Part shown: piece after piece, positions 8,213 to 17,047 of the stretch | Numbering within the stretch: position 1 is the stretch's first letter | Layout of the letters: each line of letters begins with the position of its first letter | The notes under the pieces: model-generated | Seen by the model: only the letters and a program-made list of their open reading frames with translations | Database searches by the model: none | What the model was told of the DNA's origin: nothing | Assembly: GCF_002858765.1 (NCBI RefSeq) | Contig: NZ_PJRP01000018.1 | Coordinates: 80,213-144,212 of the forward strand | Direction of reading: 5' to 3' | DNA length: 64,000 bases | Origin: Cupriavidus pauculus | GTDB lineage: Bacteria > Pseudomonadota > Gammaproteobacteria > Burkholderiales > Burkholderiaceae | Program-made: the position numbers and the translations under genes

Positions 8213-9265
8213 ATGAATACCCAAGAGGCGAAGATCGTCCTCGAGACCGCGCTGATCTGTGCGCAGGAACCGCTGCGCGTTGGCGATCTGCGACGGTTGT
8301 TTGCCGACGACGTCGGTGCCGACACGATCCGGGTGCTGCTCGAGGAACTGCGGCAGGACTGGCAGCCGCGCGGGGTTGAACTCGTGGCGCTGGCCAGTGG
8401 CTGGCGCTTCCAGAGCCGCCCCGAGATGCGGGAATTCCTCGATCGGCTGAATCCCGAAAAGCCGCCCAAGTACTCGCGTGCCGTCATGGAAACCCTGGCG
8501 ATCATCGCGTATCGCCAGCCTGTCACCCGTGGCGATATCGAGGAAATCCGGGGCGTGACGGTCAGCACGGAGGTGGTGAAGAAACTCGAGGATCGCAGCT
8601 GGATCGAAGTTATTGGCCATCGCGATGTGCCGGGGCGCCCGGCGTTGTATGCGACGACCAAGGCGTTCCTGGATGATCTTGGCCTGCGTTCGCTGGACGA
8701 ACTTCCGCCGCTGGAAGATGCCCAGGCGCAGGCGCAGGCGGCGCTGCTGGAGCAGCAGGCCATCGATTTTGAAGAAATAGCTACGGCCAACCCGCCGGCT
8801 GGCGATGAAGAGGCGTTTGCCGAATCGGCTGCGGGCGTTACAGCCGAGGCTGTCGGACAGGGCGAGGTTGCCGAGCCTGCGCAGGCAACCGGCCCGGTTG
8901 AGTCTGCCGAGCCAGCAGAGTTTGTCGTGGCCAGCGAAGCGGCAGATATGCCCGAGCCGGCCGAGGCCGGCGAAGGTGTAGCGGCAGGTGCAGAGCCAGA
9001 AGAGCGCGCTGATGCCGAATCTGTGCCGCATGACGCAGGGCATGTCGCCCTGAGCGAGGAAGTCGCCGACGGCGACGCCTCCGAAGACGATATCAGCGCC
9101 GCCCGGACGCCTGAAGATGACGGGCTGGACGACGCGCCGGTGGCTTATGCCAACGGCTTCCACATGGACACCGGGGCGCTCGAAGCAGCGCCCGCCGAGC
9201 CTGCGGCCCGGGATGGCGATACGCCGTTCCCGACCGAGGATGACGACGAGCGGGTGTCCAACTGA
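8213..9265 (+). CDS. scpB: Segregation and condensation protein ScpB with long acidic tail
   Basis: Residues 1-190 match ScpB, the two-winged-helix subunit that binds the SMC-ScpA complex in chromosome condensation; hallmark PKYSRAVMETLAIIAYRQPVTRGDIEEIRGV and the second domain's VSTEVVKKLEDRSWIEVIG are clear. Residues 195-350 form a Glu/Ala/Asp-rich low-complexity tail, much longer than the usual family length of about 200, probably disordered. MNTQEAKIV at 8213 was preferred to an ATG 27 bases upstream because it fits the family start. scpA is not adjacent. rluB follows after 19 bases. Confidence 0.93.
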   Translation: MNTQEAKIVLETALICAQEPLRVGDLRRLFADDVGADTIRVLLEELRQDWQPRGVELVALASGWRFQSRPEMREFLDRLNPEKPPKYSRAVMETLAIIAYRQPVTRGDIEEIRGVTVSTEVVKKLEDRSWIEVIGHRDVPGRPALYATTKAFLDDLGLRSLDELPPLEDAQAQAQAALLEQQAIDFEEIATANPPAGDEEAFAESAAGVTAEAVGQGEVAEPAQATGPVESAEPAEFVVASEAADMPEPAEAGEGVAAGAEPEERADAESVPHDAGHVALSEEVADGDASEDDISAARTPEDDGLDDAPVAYANGFHMDTGALEAAPAEPAARDGDTPFPTEDDDERVSN

Positions 9266-9284
9266 ACAACATGCAACATCGATA

Positions 9285-11230
9285 GTGAGTACTTTGTCTG
9301 ATTCCGCTGAGCAAGACGTCCGCCAGCCGGACGTGCCGGGTGACACCGGCGCCCCCGATACGGGAAATGACGCCGACGGCGCGCCGCGCCGCAAGGGGCT
9401 CCGCCGCGGTTTGCGCAATCTGGTGGCTTCGCGCCGCCAGTCCGCGCAGGATCGGGATGGAGGCCGTGCGGATGGCGATGCCCCGGCGCAGGCCGAGGCT
9501 GGCGATAGCGCCCAGCCGGCCGCACCGCGTGGCCGTGGCCGCCGCAAGCCGGCGCCTGCCGCTGATGCGGGCGCTCCCGAGGCACGGCAGGCCGAGGGCG
9601 GAGACGCCCAGGCCCAGCCCGGCCAGCGCAAGCGCCGCCAGCAACCGCAGCGCAAGGCGGCGCTGGTCGACGGCGACAACAAGCCGGCGGCTGAGCAGGT
9701 GGGCAAGCGCAATCGCAATGGACAGCGCAAGAATCAGGCGGGTGCTGGCAAGCAGGGCGCCCGCGGCGAACAGCAGCAGGGCGTCCGTGGCGAACAGCGT
9801 CAGGGCGGCAGGGCGGCAAGAGTGCCGCGCCCAAGGCCGCCGGCGGTGCCGAGGACCTGTTCCGCTTCGTGATCTCCGAGCAGTTCGATGAGGAAGACAC
9901 GATCGTGCCGCGCACCAAGGCCAAGCCGGTGCGCGAACTGACATCGGATGACGATGCGCCGAAGCTGCACAAGGTGCTGGCCGAAGGTGGTCTGGGCTCG
10001 CGCCGCGAGATGGAAGAGCTGATCCTGCAGGGCCGGGTGTCCGTCAACGGCCTGCCTGCGCACATTGGCCAGCGTATCCTGCCGACCGACCAGGTCCGCG
10101 TGAACGGCAAGCTGATCCACCGCAAGGTATCGACCAAGCCGCCGCGCGTGCTGCTGTATCACAAGCCGTCCGGCGAGATCGTCAGCCAGTCGGATCCGGA
10201 AGGCCGTCCGACCGTGTTCGACAGCCTGCCGCGCATCAAGAACGGGAAGTGGGTGGCGGTGGGTCGCCTGGACTTCAACACCGAAGGCCTGCTGATCTTC
10301 ACCACGTCTGGTGATATCGCCAACCGTTTCATGCACCCGCGCTATGGCGTGGAGCGTGAGTATGCGGTGCGTACGCTGGGCGAACTGGCGGAAGCCGATC
10401 GCCAGGCCCTGTTGCACGGCATCCAGCTTGACGATGGCGAGGCCAACTTCCTGCGCATCGCCGATGGCGGTGGCGAGGGTGTGAACCAGTGGTATCACGT
10501 GGCGCTGACAGAAGGCCGGAACCGCGAAGTGCGACGGATGTTCGAGGCCGTCGGGCTGACCGTGTCGCGCCTGATCCGTACTCGCTACGGCCAGTTCCTG
10601 CTGCCGCGTGGTCTCAAGCGCGGTCGCTGGCAAGAGCTGGAAGGCGCGGACGTGCGCAACCTGATGGCCAATATCGGCCTGAAGGCGCCGGCCAAAAGCG
10701 AACAGGGCGGCGGCAAGGGCGTGACCAAGGTGGGCGGCCGCAAGGCGCGCACCGAAGCCGCCATTGCGGGCATGCCGATGCACACGGGCATGGACGGTCT
10801 GCCGCGCTTTGAAAAAGCCAGTGGCGTTCGCGGTGGCGGTGGCAACAACGCCGGCCGCGGTCAGCCCGACCCGATGCAGACGTCGATGGGTTACATCCCG
10901 TCAGGCCCAGCACCGCTGACATCGCATACGACGAAATTCGGCGGTGGCATGGGCGGTGCCGGCGGTATGCGCGGCGCAGGCGGCATGCGTGGCGCGGCTG
11001 GCGGCAAGGGTGCCGGTGGCGGCCGTGGTGGTCGTGGTGGCGCGGGTGGCAATCTCGGCAATGCCGGGATTGCTGGAAACGCCGGCGGTAATCGCCAGCG
11101 TCGCGGTGGTGGCGGCGATGTCAACGGCAATGTGATGCCGAAGGCCGCCAAGGGCGGCGCGGGTGGCGGTGCTGGCGGTGGCGGCGGCAATCGCCGGCCA
11201 CGCGGCGGTGGTCGGGGCGGCCAACGCTGA
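9285..11230 (+). CDS. rluB: Ribosomal large subunit pseudouridine synthase RluB, apparent frameshift in N-terminal extension
   Basis: The catalytic part, from 9869 on, has an S4 RNA-binding domain (KLHKVLAEGGLGSRREMEELI) and a RsuA/RluB-type synthase domain with catalytic GRLDFNTEGLLIF. Upstream, the frame from GTG 9285 encodes a basic Ala/Gln/Arg-rich extension as in related betaproteobacteria, but it ends at 9872 because one base seems missing near 9809: CAGGGCGGC is followed by AGGGCGGC, and adding a C joins both frames as RQGGQGGKSAAPKAAGGAEDLF. A GTG at 9869 could still start the intact catalytic part (453 residues). The last 170 residues are Gly/Arg-rich. Product: pseudouridine at 23S position 2605 (E. 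coli numbering). Confidence 0.85.
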
Positions 11231-11297
11231 TACGGAAGGGGCCGAAGCCGGAAAAGTCCGGTGATCGGCCTGTTCTGGCGCGGAGTCCAGTTGGCTT

Positions 11298-11326
11298 TTG
11301 CCTTTTAGACATTATCCGCGTATAAT
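11298..11326 (+). promoter_or_regulatory. Strong sigma-70 promoter of the rimP-nusA-infB operon
   Basis: TTGCCT (11298-11303), 17-base spacer, perfect TATAAT (11321-11326). Transcription should start near 11333. The rimP start lies 227 bases further, past an early hairpin terminator, so the leader is probably regulated. The 330-base gap between rluB and rimP otherwise shows no coding sequence. Confidence 0.8.
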
Positions 11327-11347
11327 CAAAGTCTATTCAAAAGTATC

Positions 11348-11361
11348 ATCCTCGCGAGGAT
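11348..11361. repeat. Perfect 14-base palindrome in the rimP leader
   Basis: ATCCTCGCGAGGAT is a perfect palindrome about 15 bases after the predicted transcription start and ten bases before the terminator hairpin. It could be a protein site or part of a leader fold. Confidence 0.5.
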
Positions 11362-11370
11362 GGGCGAATG

Positions 11371-11395
11371 ATGGGCATTGCGCCCATTTTTTTTT
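11371..11395 (+). terminator. Early intrinsic terminator/attenuator in the rimP leader
   Basis: Stem ATGGGC/GCCCAT with loop ATTGC, followed by nine T residues. It lies only about 40-60 bases after the predicted start site and before the first gene, so most transcripts could stop here unless read-through is controlled. The nusA operon of E. coli also has leader terminators and NusA feedback; a similar role here is inference. Confidence 0.7.
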
Positions 11396-11559
11396 GGTTC
11401 GCCCATTTGTGCTTGCGGCCGGATTGCGTCACACGGCGCACCCGGTTTCATGAGGATGATAGGCAGGCAGGGCTTACAGGCCGTTTCGGAACCTCGATTT
11501 CAGAACGTTGTGTTGTCCGATGTCTGCCAAGGTATTGAGAGTCACTACTTGGGAATACA

Positions 11560-12048
11560 GTGCATCTGGCAGATTTGATCGAAACCACCCTTAACGGCAT
11601 GGGCTACGAGTTGGTTGAGCTTGAGCGTGCCCCGGCCGGACTTCTGCGTGTCTATATCGATCAGCCTGAAACCGGCATCGTCATTGAGGATTGCGAGAAG
11701 GTCAGCCGACAGCTTACGCACGTGCTGATGGTCGAGAACGTCGACTACGAGCGCCTCGAAGTGTCGTCGCCCGGCCTGGACCGTCCGCTCAAGAAGTTGG
11801 CCGACTTTGCCCGCTTCGCCGGTGAGGAAGCCAGAGTCACGCTGCGCCTGCCGGTCAACGGCCAGAAGAATTTCGTCGGCATCCTGCGTGAACCCGCAGG
11901 CGAGGCCGGAGCCGAGAAGGTCGGCCTGGAATTCGAGGGCAAGGATGGCCCGGCACTGCTGGAATTCGCCATATCCGATGTCGACAAGGCCCGTCTGGTG
12001 CCTGTGATCGACTTCAAGGGAAATCAAAGAAAAGGGAACAAGCAATGA
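11560..12048 (+). CDS. rimP: Ribosome maturation factor RimP
   Basis: A 162-residue protein needed for 30S subunit maturation. N-terminal domain: LIETTLNGMGYELVELERAP and the highly conserved VSSPGLDRPLKKLADFARFAG block; the C-terminal half is the Sm-like domain ending in a basic tail KGNQRKGNKQ. GTG at 11560 is the start, with GGGA upstream. The last four bases overlap the nusA start (ATGA), showing translational coupling. It is the first gene of rimP-nusA-infB. Confidence 0.96.
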   Translation: MHLADLIETTLNGMGYELVELERAPAGLLRVYIDQPETGIVIEDCEKVSRQLTHVLMVENVDYERLEVSSPGLDRPLKKLADFARFAGEEARVTLRLPVNGQKNFVGILREPAGEAGAEKVGLEFEGKDGPALLEFAISDVDKARLVPVIDFKGNQRKGNKQ

Positions 12049-13520
12049 GCCGCGAAGTTCTGTTGCTCGTCGATGCGCTAGCGCGCGAGAAGAACGTCGA
12101 CAAGGATGTGGTCTACGGTGCGCTGGAGGCCGCGCTGGCCTCCGCGACCAAGAAGCGTTTCGAGGAAGACGTGGATATCCGCGTTCATATCGACCGTGAA
12201 TCCGGAGAGCACGAAACGTTCCGCCGCTGGCTTGTCGTCCCCGACGAACAGGGCCTGCAGGAACCGGACAAGGAAATTCTGCTGTTCGAGGCCCGCGAGC
12301 AGAGCGCCGATATCCAGCTGGATGATTTCATCGAAGAGCAGATCGAATCGGTGGAGTTCGGCCGCATCGGCGCGCAGGCCGCCAAGCAGGTGATCCTGCA
12401 GCGTATCCGTGACGCCGAGCGCGAGCAGATCCTGAACGACTATCTGGATCGCGGTGAGAAGATCATGACCGGTACGGTCAAGCGCGCCGACAAGAAGGGC
12501 CTGATCGTTGAATCGGGCCGGGTGGAAGCGCTGCTGGCCCGCGACCAGATCATTCCGAAGGAAAACCTGCGCACCGGCGACCGTGTGCGCGCGTACATCC
12601 TGAATGTGGACCGCGCCGCGCGTGGCCCGCAGATCGAACTGTCGCGTACCGCGCCCGAGTTCCTGATCAAGCTCTTCGAGAACGAAGTGCCCGAGATGGA
12701 AGAGGGGCTGCTGGAAATCAAGGCGGCCGCCCGCGATCCGGGCGTGCGCGCCAAGATCGCCGTGGTGGCGCATGACAAGCGCATCGATCCGATCGGCACC
12801 TGCGTGGGCGTGCGTGGCACGCGCGTCACGGCAGTGCGTAACGAGATTGGCGGCGAGGCCGTAGACATCGTACTGTGGTCGGAAGACCCGGCGCAGTTCG
12901 TGATTGGCGCGCTGGCACCGGCACAGGTGCAGTCGATCGTGGTCGACGAAGAGAAACACAGCATGGACGTGGTGGTCGACGAGGAAAACCTCGCTGTCTC
13001 CATCGGCCGTAGTGGTCAGAATGTGCGCCTGGCGTCGGAACTGACCGGCTGGCAGATCAACATCATGACGCAGGAAGAATCGGCGCAGAAGCAGGCCGAG
13101 GAAAGCGAAGTGGTGCGCAAGTTGTTCATGGCCAAGCTGGACGTGGACGAGGAAGTGGCGGACATCCTGATCGAGGAAGGCTTCTCCACGCTGGAAGAAG
13201 TGGCCTACGTGCCCATCAGTGAAATGATGGAAATCGAGGCCTTCGACGAGGACACCGTCAACGAGCTGCGCAACCGCGCCCGCGATGCGCTGCTGACGAT
13301 GGAACTGGCCCGGGAAGAAAAGGTGGAAGAGGTGTCGCAGGATCTGCGTTCGCTCGACGGCCTGACCCCCGAGCTGATCGGCAAATTGGCCGAAGGCAAC
13401 ATCCACACGCGTGACGACCTGGCCGAACTGGCCGTGGACGAGCTGGTCGAAATGGCCGGCGTTGGCGAGGATGAAGCCAAGGCGCTGATCATGAAAGCAC
13501 GGGAACATTGGTTTAACTGA
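12045..13520 (+). CDS. nusA: Transcription elongation/termination factor NusA
   Basis: 491-residue NusA that binds RNA polymerase and RNA to control pausing, termination and antitermination. Domains in order: N-terminal polymerase-binding domain (1-130), S1 domain (about 135-200, IMTGTVKRADKKGLIVESGRVEALL), two KH domains (about 210-345, with GTCVGVRGTRVTAVRNEIGGE and VSIGRSGQNVRLASELTGW), and two acidic repeats at the C-terminus (about 370-490, as in E. coli-type NusA). It overlaps rimP by four bases and is followed after 84 bases by infB. Confidence 0.97.
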   Translation: MSREVLLLVDALAREKNVDKDVVYGALEAALASATKKRFEEDVDIRVHIDRESGEHETFRRWLVVPDEQGLQEPDKEILLFEAREQSADIQLDDFIEEQIESVEFGRIGAQAAKQVILQRIRDAEREQILNDYLDRGEKIMTGTVKRADKKGLIVESGRVEALLARDQIIPKENLRTGDRVRAYILNVDRAARGPQIELSRTAPEFLIKLFENEVPEMEEGLLEIKAAARDPGVRAKIAVVAHDKRIDPIGTCVGVRGTRVTAVRNEIGGEAVDIVLWSEDPAQFVIGALAPAQVQSIVVDEEKHSMDVVVDEENLAVSIGRSGQNVRLASELTGWQINIMTQEESAQKQAEESEVVRKLFMAKLDVDEEVADILIEEGFSTLEEVAYVPISEMMEIEAFDEDTVNELRNRARDALLTMELAREEKVEEVSQDLRSLDGLTPELIGKLAEGNIHTRDDLAELAVDELVEMAGVGEDEAKALIMKAREHWFN

Positions 13521-13604
13521 GGGACACGTCCGGGTTTGACGCCCGGACGCGCTTTCCGCACACGAATTGTCCCGACGTAGAAACCGAGCATTGAAAGGGT
13601 TTGA

Positions 13605-16538
13605 ATGGCAAGCACAACAGTTGCCCAACTGGCCGCAGAACTGAGCCGCAGCCCTGCTGCACTGCTGGAACAATTGCAGGCAGCTGGGGTGGGCAAGGCG
13701 ACGCCTGAAGACATCGTTAACGAATCGGACAAGACCCGACTGCTGGATTACCTGAAGCGGTCGCACGGTCAGGCTGATGACAGCGCACGCAAGAAAATTA
13801 CGTTGACCAAGCGCGAAACGTCCGAAATCCGTCAATCCGACTCCACCGGCAAGACCCGCACGGTGCAGGTCGAGGTGCGCAAGAAGCGCGTGCTGATCAA
13901 GCGCGACGAAGCCGAATCGCACGACGACGGTGCCGACGACCAGGCAGCCGAAGCGGCAGCCGAGCAGGCGCGTCGCGACGAGGAACAACGCCGCGAGCAG
14001 ACCGAGGCGCTGGCACGTCAGGAAGCCGAGGCCCAGGCAGCCCGCGAGGCGGCCGAGCGCGAGGAATCCGAGCGCCGCGCCAAGCAGGAAGCCCTGGAGG
14101 CCGAGCAGCGCCGCCAGGCCGAACTGCTGGCCCAGAAGGCTGCCGAGGAAGCCGCTGCCGCCCTGGCAGCCTCCGACGCCGCCGAGGAAACCGCGCGCAA
14201 GAAGGCTGAAGAAGACAAGGCACGTCTGGCTACCGAACGCGCCCAGGCGCAGAAGAACGCCGACGACGCCAAGGCTGCCGCCGACAAGGCCCGCGCCGAG
14301 CAGGACAGCGCCAAGGCTGCTGCCGACAAGGCTCGTGCCGAGCAGGACGCCGCCGCCCGCCGCCGCCGGGAAGCCGCCGAAGCCGAGGCTCGTGCCATCC
14401 AGCAGATGCTGAATGCGCCGCCCCGCGTGCTGAAGGCGCCGTCGGAGCGCAAGGCCGAGGAAAAGAAGGCCGAGCAGACCGGCACGCTGCACAAGCCGGT
14501 GAAGCCGGCTGGCACCGAAGTCAAGAAGGACGAGAAGAAGACGGCCGCCGCGCCGGCTGCCACGACGACCACTGCCACCGCTGACAAGAAGGGTGGCAAG
14601 GGCAAGACCGGCAACTGGCAGGACGATAGCCGTGGCAAGGGCAAGGGCGGTGGCCTGAAGACGCGCGGCGATTCGTCGGGCGGTACCGGCGGCTGGCGCA
14701 GTGGCTCGCGTGGCCGTGGCGGCAAGCAGCATGGTGACGACGGCCGCAGCAACTTCCAGGCGCCGACCGAACCGGTGGTGCGCGAAGTGCACGTGCCCGA
14801 GACCGTCTCCGTGGCCGATCTGGCTCACAAGATGGCTGTCAAGGCATCCGAGGTCATCAAGCAGATGATGAAGCTCGGCCAGATGGTGACGATCAACCAG
14901 GTGCTGGACCAGGAAACCGCCATGATCGTGGTGGAAGAAATGGGCCACAAGGCGTACGCCGCCAAGCTGGACGATCCGGAAGCGCTGCTGCTGGTGACGG
15001 AAGGCGAAGAGCACACCGATGCCGAACAGCTGCCGCGTCCGCCGGTGGTGACCGTGATGGGTCACGTCGACCACGGCAAGACCTCGCTGCTGGATTACAT
15101 CCGCCGCACGAAGGTTGCCGCGGGCGAAGCCGGTGGCATTACGCAGCACATTGGCGCGTACCACGTCGAAACCGACCGTGGCGTGATCACGTTCCTGGAT
15201 ACCCCGGGTCACGAGGCCTTCACGGCCATGCGTGCCCGTGGTGCCAAGGCTACCGACATCGTCATCCTGGTGGTGGCGGCCGACGACGGCGTGATGCCGC
15301 AGACCAAGGAAGCGATTGCGCACGCCAAGGCTGCCGGTGTGCCGATCGTGGTGGCCATTACCAAGGTGGACAAGCCCGAAGCCAACCCGGACCGCGTCAA
15401 GCAGGAACTGGTGGCCGAGCAGGTCTTGCCGGAAGAGTACGGTGGCGAATCGCCGTTCGTGCCGGTGTCGGCCAAGAGCGGTCAGGGCATCGACGATCTG
15501 CTCGAGAACGTGCTGCTGCAGGCTGAAGTGCTGGAGCTGCGTGCTCCGGTGGACGCGCCGGCCAAGGGCCTGGTCGTGGAAGCCCAGCTCGACAAGGGCA
15601 AGGGCCCGATCGCGACCATCCTGGTGAGCAGCGGTACGCTCAAGCGCGGCGATGTCGTGCTGGCAGGCAGTGCCTATGGCCGCGTGCGCGCCATGCTGGA
15701 CGAAAATGGCAAGCCGGCCAAGGAAGCTGGTCCGTCGATCCCGGTGGAAATCCAGGGTCTGTCGGAAGTGCCCGCCGCTGGTGAAGAAGTGCTGGTGCTG
15801 CCGGACGAGCGCAAGGCGCGTGAAATCGCACTGTTCCGTCAGGGCAAGTTCCGCGACGTGAAGCTGGCCAAGCAGCAGGCGGCCAAGCTGGAAACGATGC
15901 TCGAGCAGATGACCGAGGGCGAAGTCCAGACGCTGCCGCTGATCGTGAAGGCCGACGTGCAAGGTTCGCAGGAAGCACTGGTGCAGTCGCTGCAGAAGCT
16001 GTCGACCGCCGAAGTGCGCGTGCAGATCGTGCACGGTGGCGTGGGTGGCATCTCCGAGTCGGACGTCAACCTGGCCACGGCCTCGAAGGCTGTGATCATC
16101 GGCTTCAACGTGCGTGCCGACTCCGGTGCGCGCAAGCTGGCCGAGCACAACGGCATCGACATCCGCTACTACAACATCATTTACGATGCTGTGGACGAGA
16201 TCAAGGCGGCCATGTCGGGCATGCTGGCGCCGGAGAAGCGCGAGACCACGATCGGTCAGGTGGAAGTCCGCCAGGTCTTCCGCGTGCCGAAGGTGGGTGC
16301 GGTGGCTGGCTGTATGGTCACCGACGGCCTCGTCAAGCGGAACTCGATGGTGCGCGTGCTGCGCAACAACGTGGTCATCCACTCTGGCGAACTCGACTCG
16401 CTCAAGCGTTTCAAGGACGACGTCAAGGAAGTGAAGCAGGGCTTCGAGTGCGGTCTGTCGATCAAGAACTTCAACGATGTTCAAGAAGGCGACCAGCTCG
16501 AGGTGTACGAAATCACCGAGGTGGCGCGTACGCTGTAA
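13605..16538 (+). CDS. infB: Translation initiation factor IF-2
   Basis: GTPase of 977 residues that brings initiator tRNA to the ribosome. An IF2 N-terminal helical domain (1-55) is followed by a long charged, coiled-coil-prone Ala/Glu/Arg region (110-290), a Gly/Lys-rich linker, a second IF2N domain (about 395-450), and the G domain with GHVDHGKTS at about 486, DTPGHE and TKVD motifs. Domains II-IV end with the fMet-tRNA binding region (FECGLSIKNFNDVQEGDQ). Long charged N-termini are normal in this group. The ATG at 13605 has a purine-rich AAAGG ahead of it. Confidence 0.97.
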   Translation: MASTTVAQLAAELSRSPAALLEQLQAAGVGKATPEDIVNESDKTRLLDYLKRSHGQADDSARKKITLTKRETSEIRQSDSTGKTRTVQVEVRKKRVLIKRDEAESHDDGADDQAAEAAAEQARRDEEQRREQTEALARQEAEAQAAREAAEREESERRAKQEALEAEQRRQAELLAQKAAEEAAAALAASDAAEETARKKAEEDKARLATERAQAQKNADDAKAAADKARAEQDSAKAAADKARAEQDAAARRRREAAEAEARAIQQMLNAPPRVLKAPSERKAEEKKAEQTGTLHKPVKPAGTEVKKDEKKTAAAPAATTTTATADKKGGKGKTGNWQDDSRGKGKGGGLKTRGDSSGGTGGWRSGSRGRGGKQHGDDGRSNFQAPTEPVVREVHVPETVSVADLAHKMAVKASEVIKQMMKLGQMVTINQVLDQETAMIVVEEMGHKAYAAKLDDPEALLLVTEGEEHTDAEQLPRPPVVTVMGHVDHGKTSLLDYIRRTKVAAGEAGGITQHIGAYHVETDRGVITFLDTPGHEAFTAMRARGAKATDIVILVVAADDGVMPQTKEAIAHAKAAGVPIVVAITKVDKPEANPDRVKQELVAEQVLPEEYGGESPFVPVSAKSGQGIDDLLENVLLQAEVLELRAPVDAPAKGLVVEAQLDKGKGPIATILVSSGTLKRGDVVLAGSAYGRVRAMLDENGKPAKEAGPSIPVEIQGLSEVPAAGEEVLVLPDERKAREIALFRQGKFRDVKLAKQQAAKLETMLEQMTEGEVQTLPLIVKADVQGSQEALVQSLQKLSTAEVRVQIVHGGVGGISESDVNLATASKAVIIGFNVRADSGARKLAEHNGIDIRYYNIIYDAVDEIKAAMSGMLAPEKRETTIGQVEVRQVFRVPKVGAVAGCMVTDGLVKRNSMVRVLRNNVVIHSGELDSLKRFKDDVKEVKQGFECGLSIKNFNDVQEGDQLEVYEITEVARTL

Positions 16539-16551
16539 GGCGATACGCAAG

Positions 16552-16578
16552 AACGGCAGGCTCCGGCCTGCCGTTTTC
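16552..16578 (+). terminator. Hairpin between infB and rbfA
   Basis: AACGGCAGGC / GCCTGCCGTT stem of ten base pairs with a TCCG loop and only four T residues. It may be a partial terminator lowering rbfA-truB expression relative to infB. Confidence 0.6.
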
Positions 16579-16606
16579 ACATCATCGGTAAAGCAAAAAG
16601 TTTTGC

Positions 16607-16978
16607 ATGGCCAAGAAAGGCAATATCTCTTCCCGTAATTTGCGCCTGTCCGACCAGATCCAGAAGGAACTGGCCGAGATGATCCAGCGCGAGCTCCGCG
16701 ATCCGCGCCTGGGGCTGGTTACGCTGCAGTCGGTGTCGCTGACGCCCGACTACGCGCACGCCAAGGTCTATTTCACGGTGCTCGGCGCCGAGCCCGAGGT
16801 GGCGGCCGGCATCCTCAAGGAAAAGGCGGGCTACCTGCATTCGCTGCTGTTCAAGCGCCTGCACATCCATACCGTGCCGACGCTGCACTTCCACCACGAT
16901 ACGTCGGTGGAGCATGCGATCGAGATGTCGAAGCTGATCAACGAAGCCAATTCGACGCGCGCCAAGGGCGACGAATAA
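16607..16978 (+). CDS. rbfA: 30S ribosome-binding factor RbfA
   Basis: A 123-residue KH-fold protein that helps late 16S rRNA processing. Conserved blocks: RNLRLSDQIQKELAEMIQRELRDPRLG near the start, VSLTPDYAHAKVYFTVLG, and RLHIHTVPTLHFHHDTSVEHAIEMSKLI near the end. It starts 68 bases after infB, in the usual infB-rbfA-truB order. Length is typical. Confidence 0.96.
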   Translation: MAKKGNISSRNLRLSDQIQKELAEMIQRELRDPRLGLVTLQSVSLTPDYAHAKVYFTVLGAEPEVAAGILKEKAGYLHSLLFKRLHIHTVPTLHFHHDTSVEHAIEMSKLINEANSTRAKGDE

Positions 16979-17047
16979 GGCATCGGCGTCTTGCCGTTTT
17001 CTCGCGAGCCGGCCTCCGGGCCGGCGCCGCAAACCTCTTCCCCCGCA

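Noticed and set aside
10690..11225. The Gly-rich end of RluB read as a repeat array or mobile sequence
   Set aside because: It stays in frame with the enzyme and codes for a Gly/Arg tail; the repeats are low-complexity codons (GGC/GGT), not a tandem array of fixed units.
14000..14420. A repeat region in infB
   Set aside because: It is the charged coiled-coil linker of IF2, with degenerate Ala/Glu/Lys codons rather than exact DNA repeats.
12078..16580. A minus-strand open frame of 1500 codons opposite nusA and infB
   Set aside because: It mirrors two intact housekeeping genes codon for codon, has His/Leu/Arg-biased composition typical of reverse reading of high-GC genes, and has no domain likeness.
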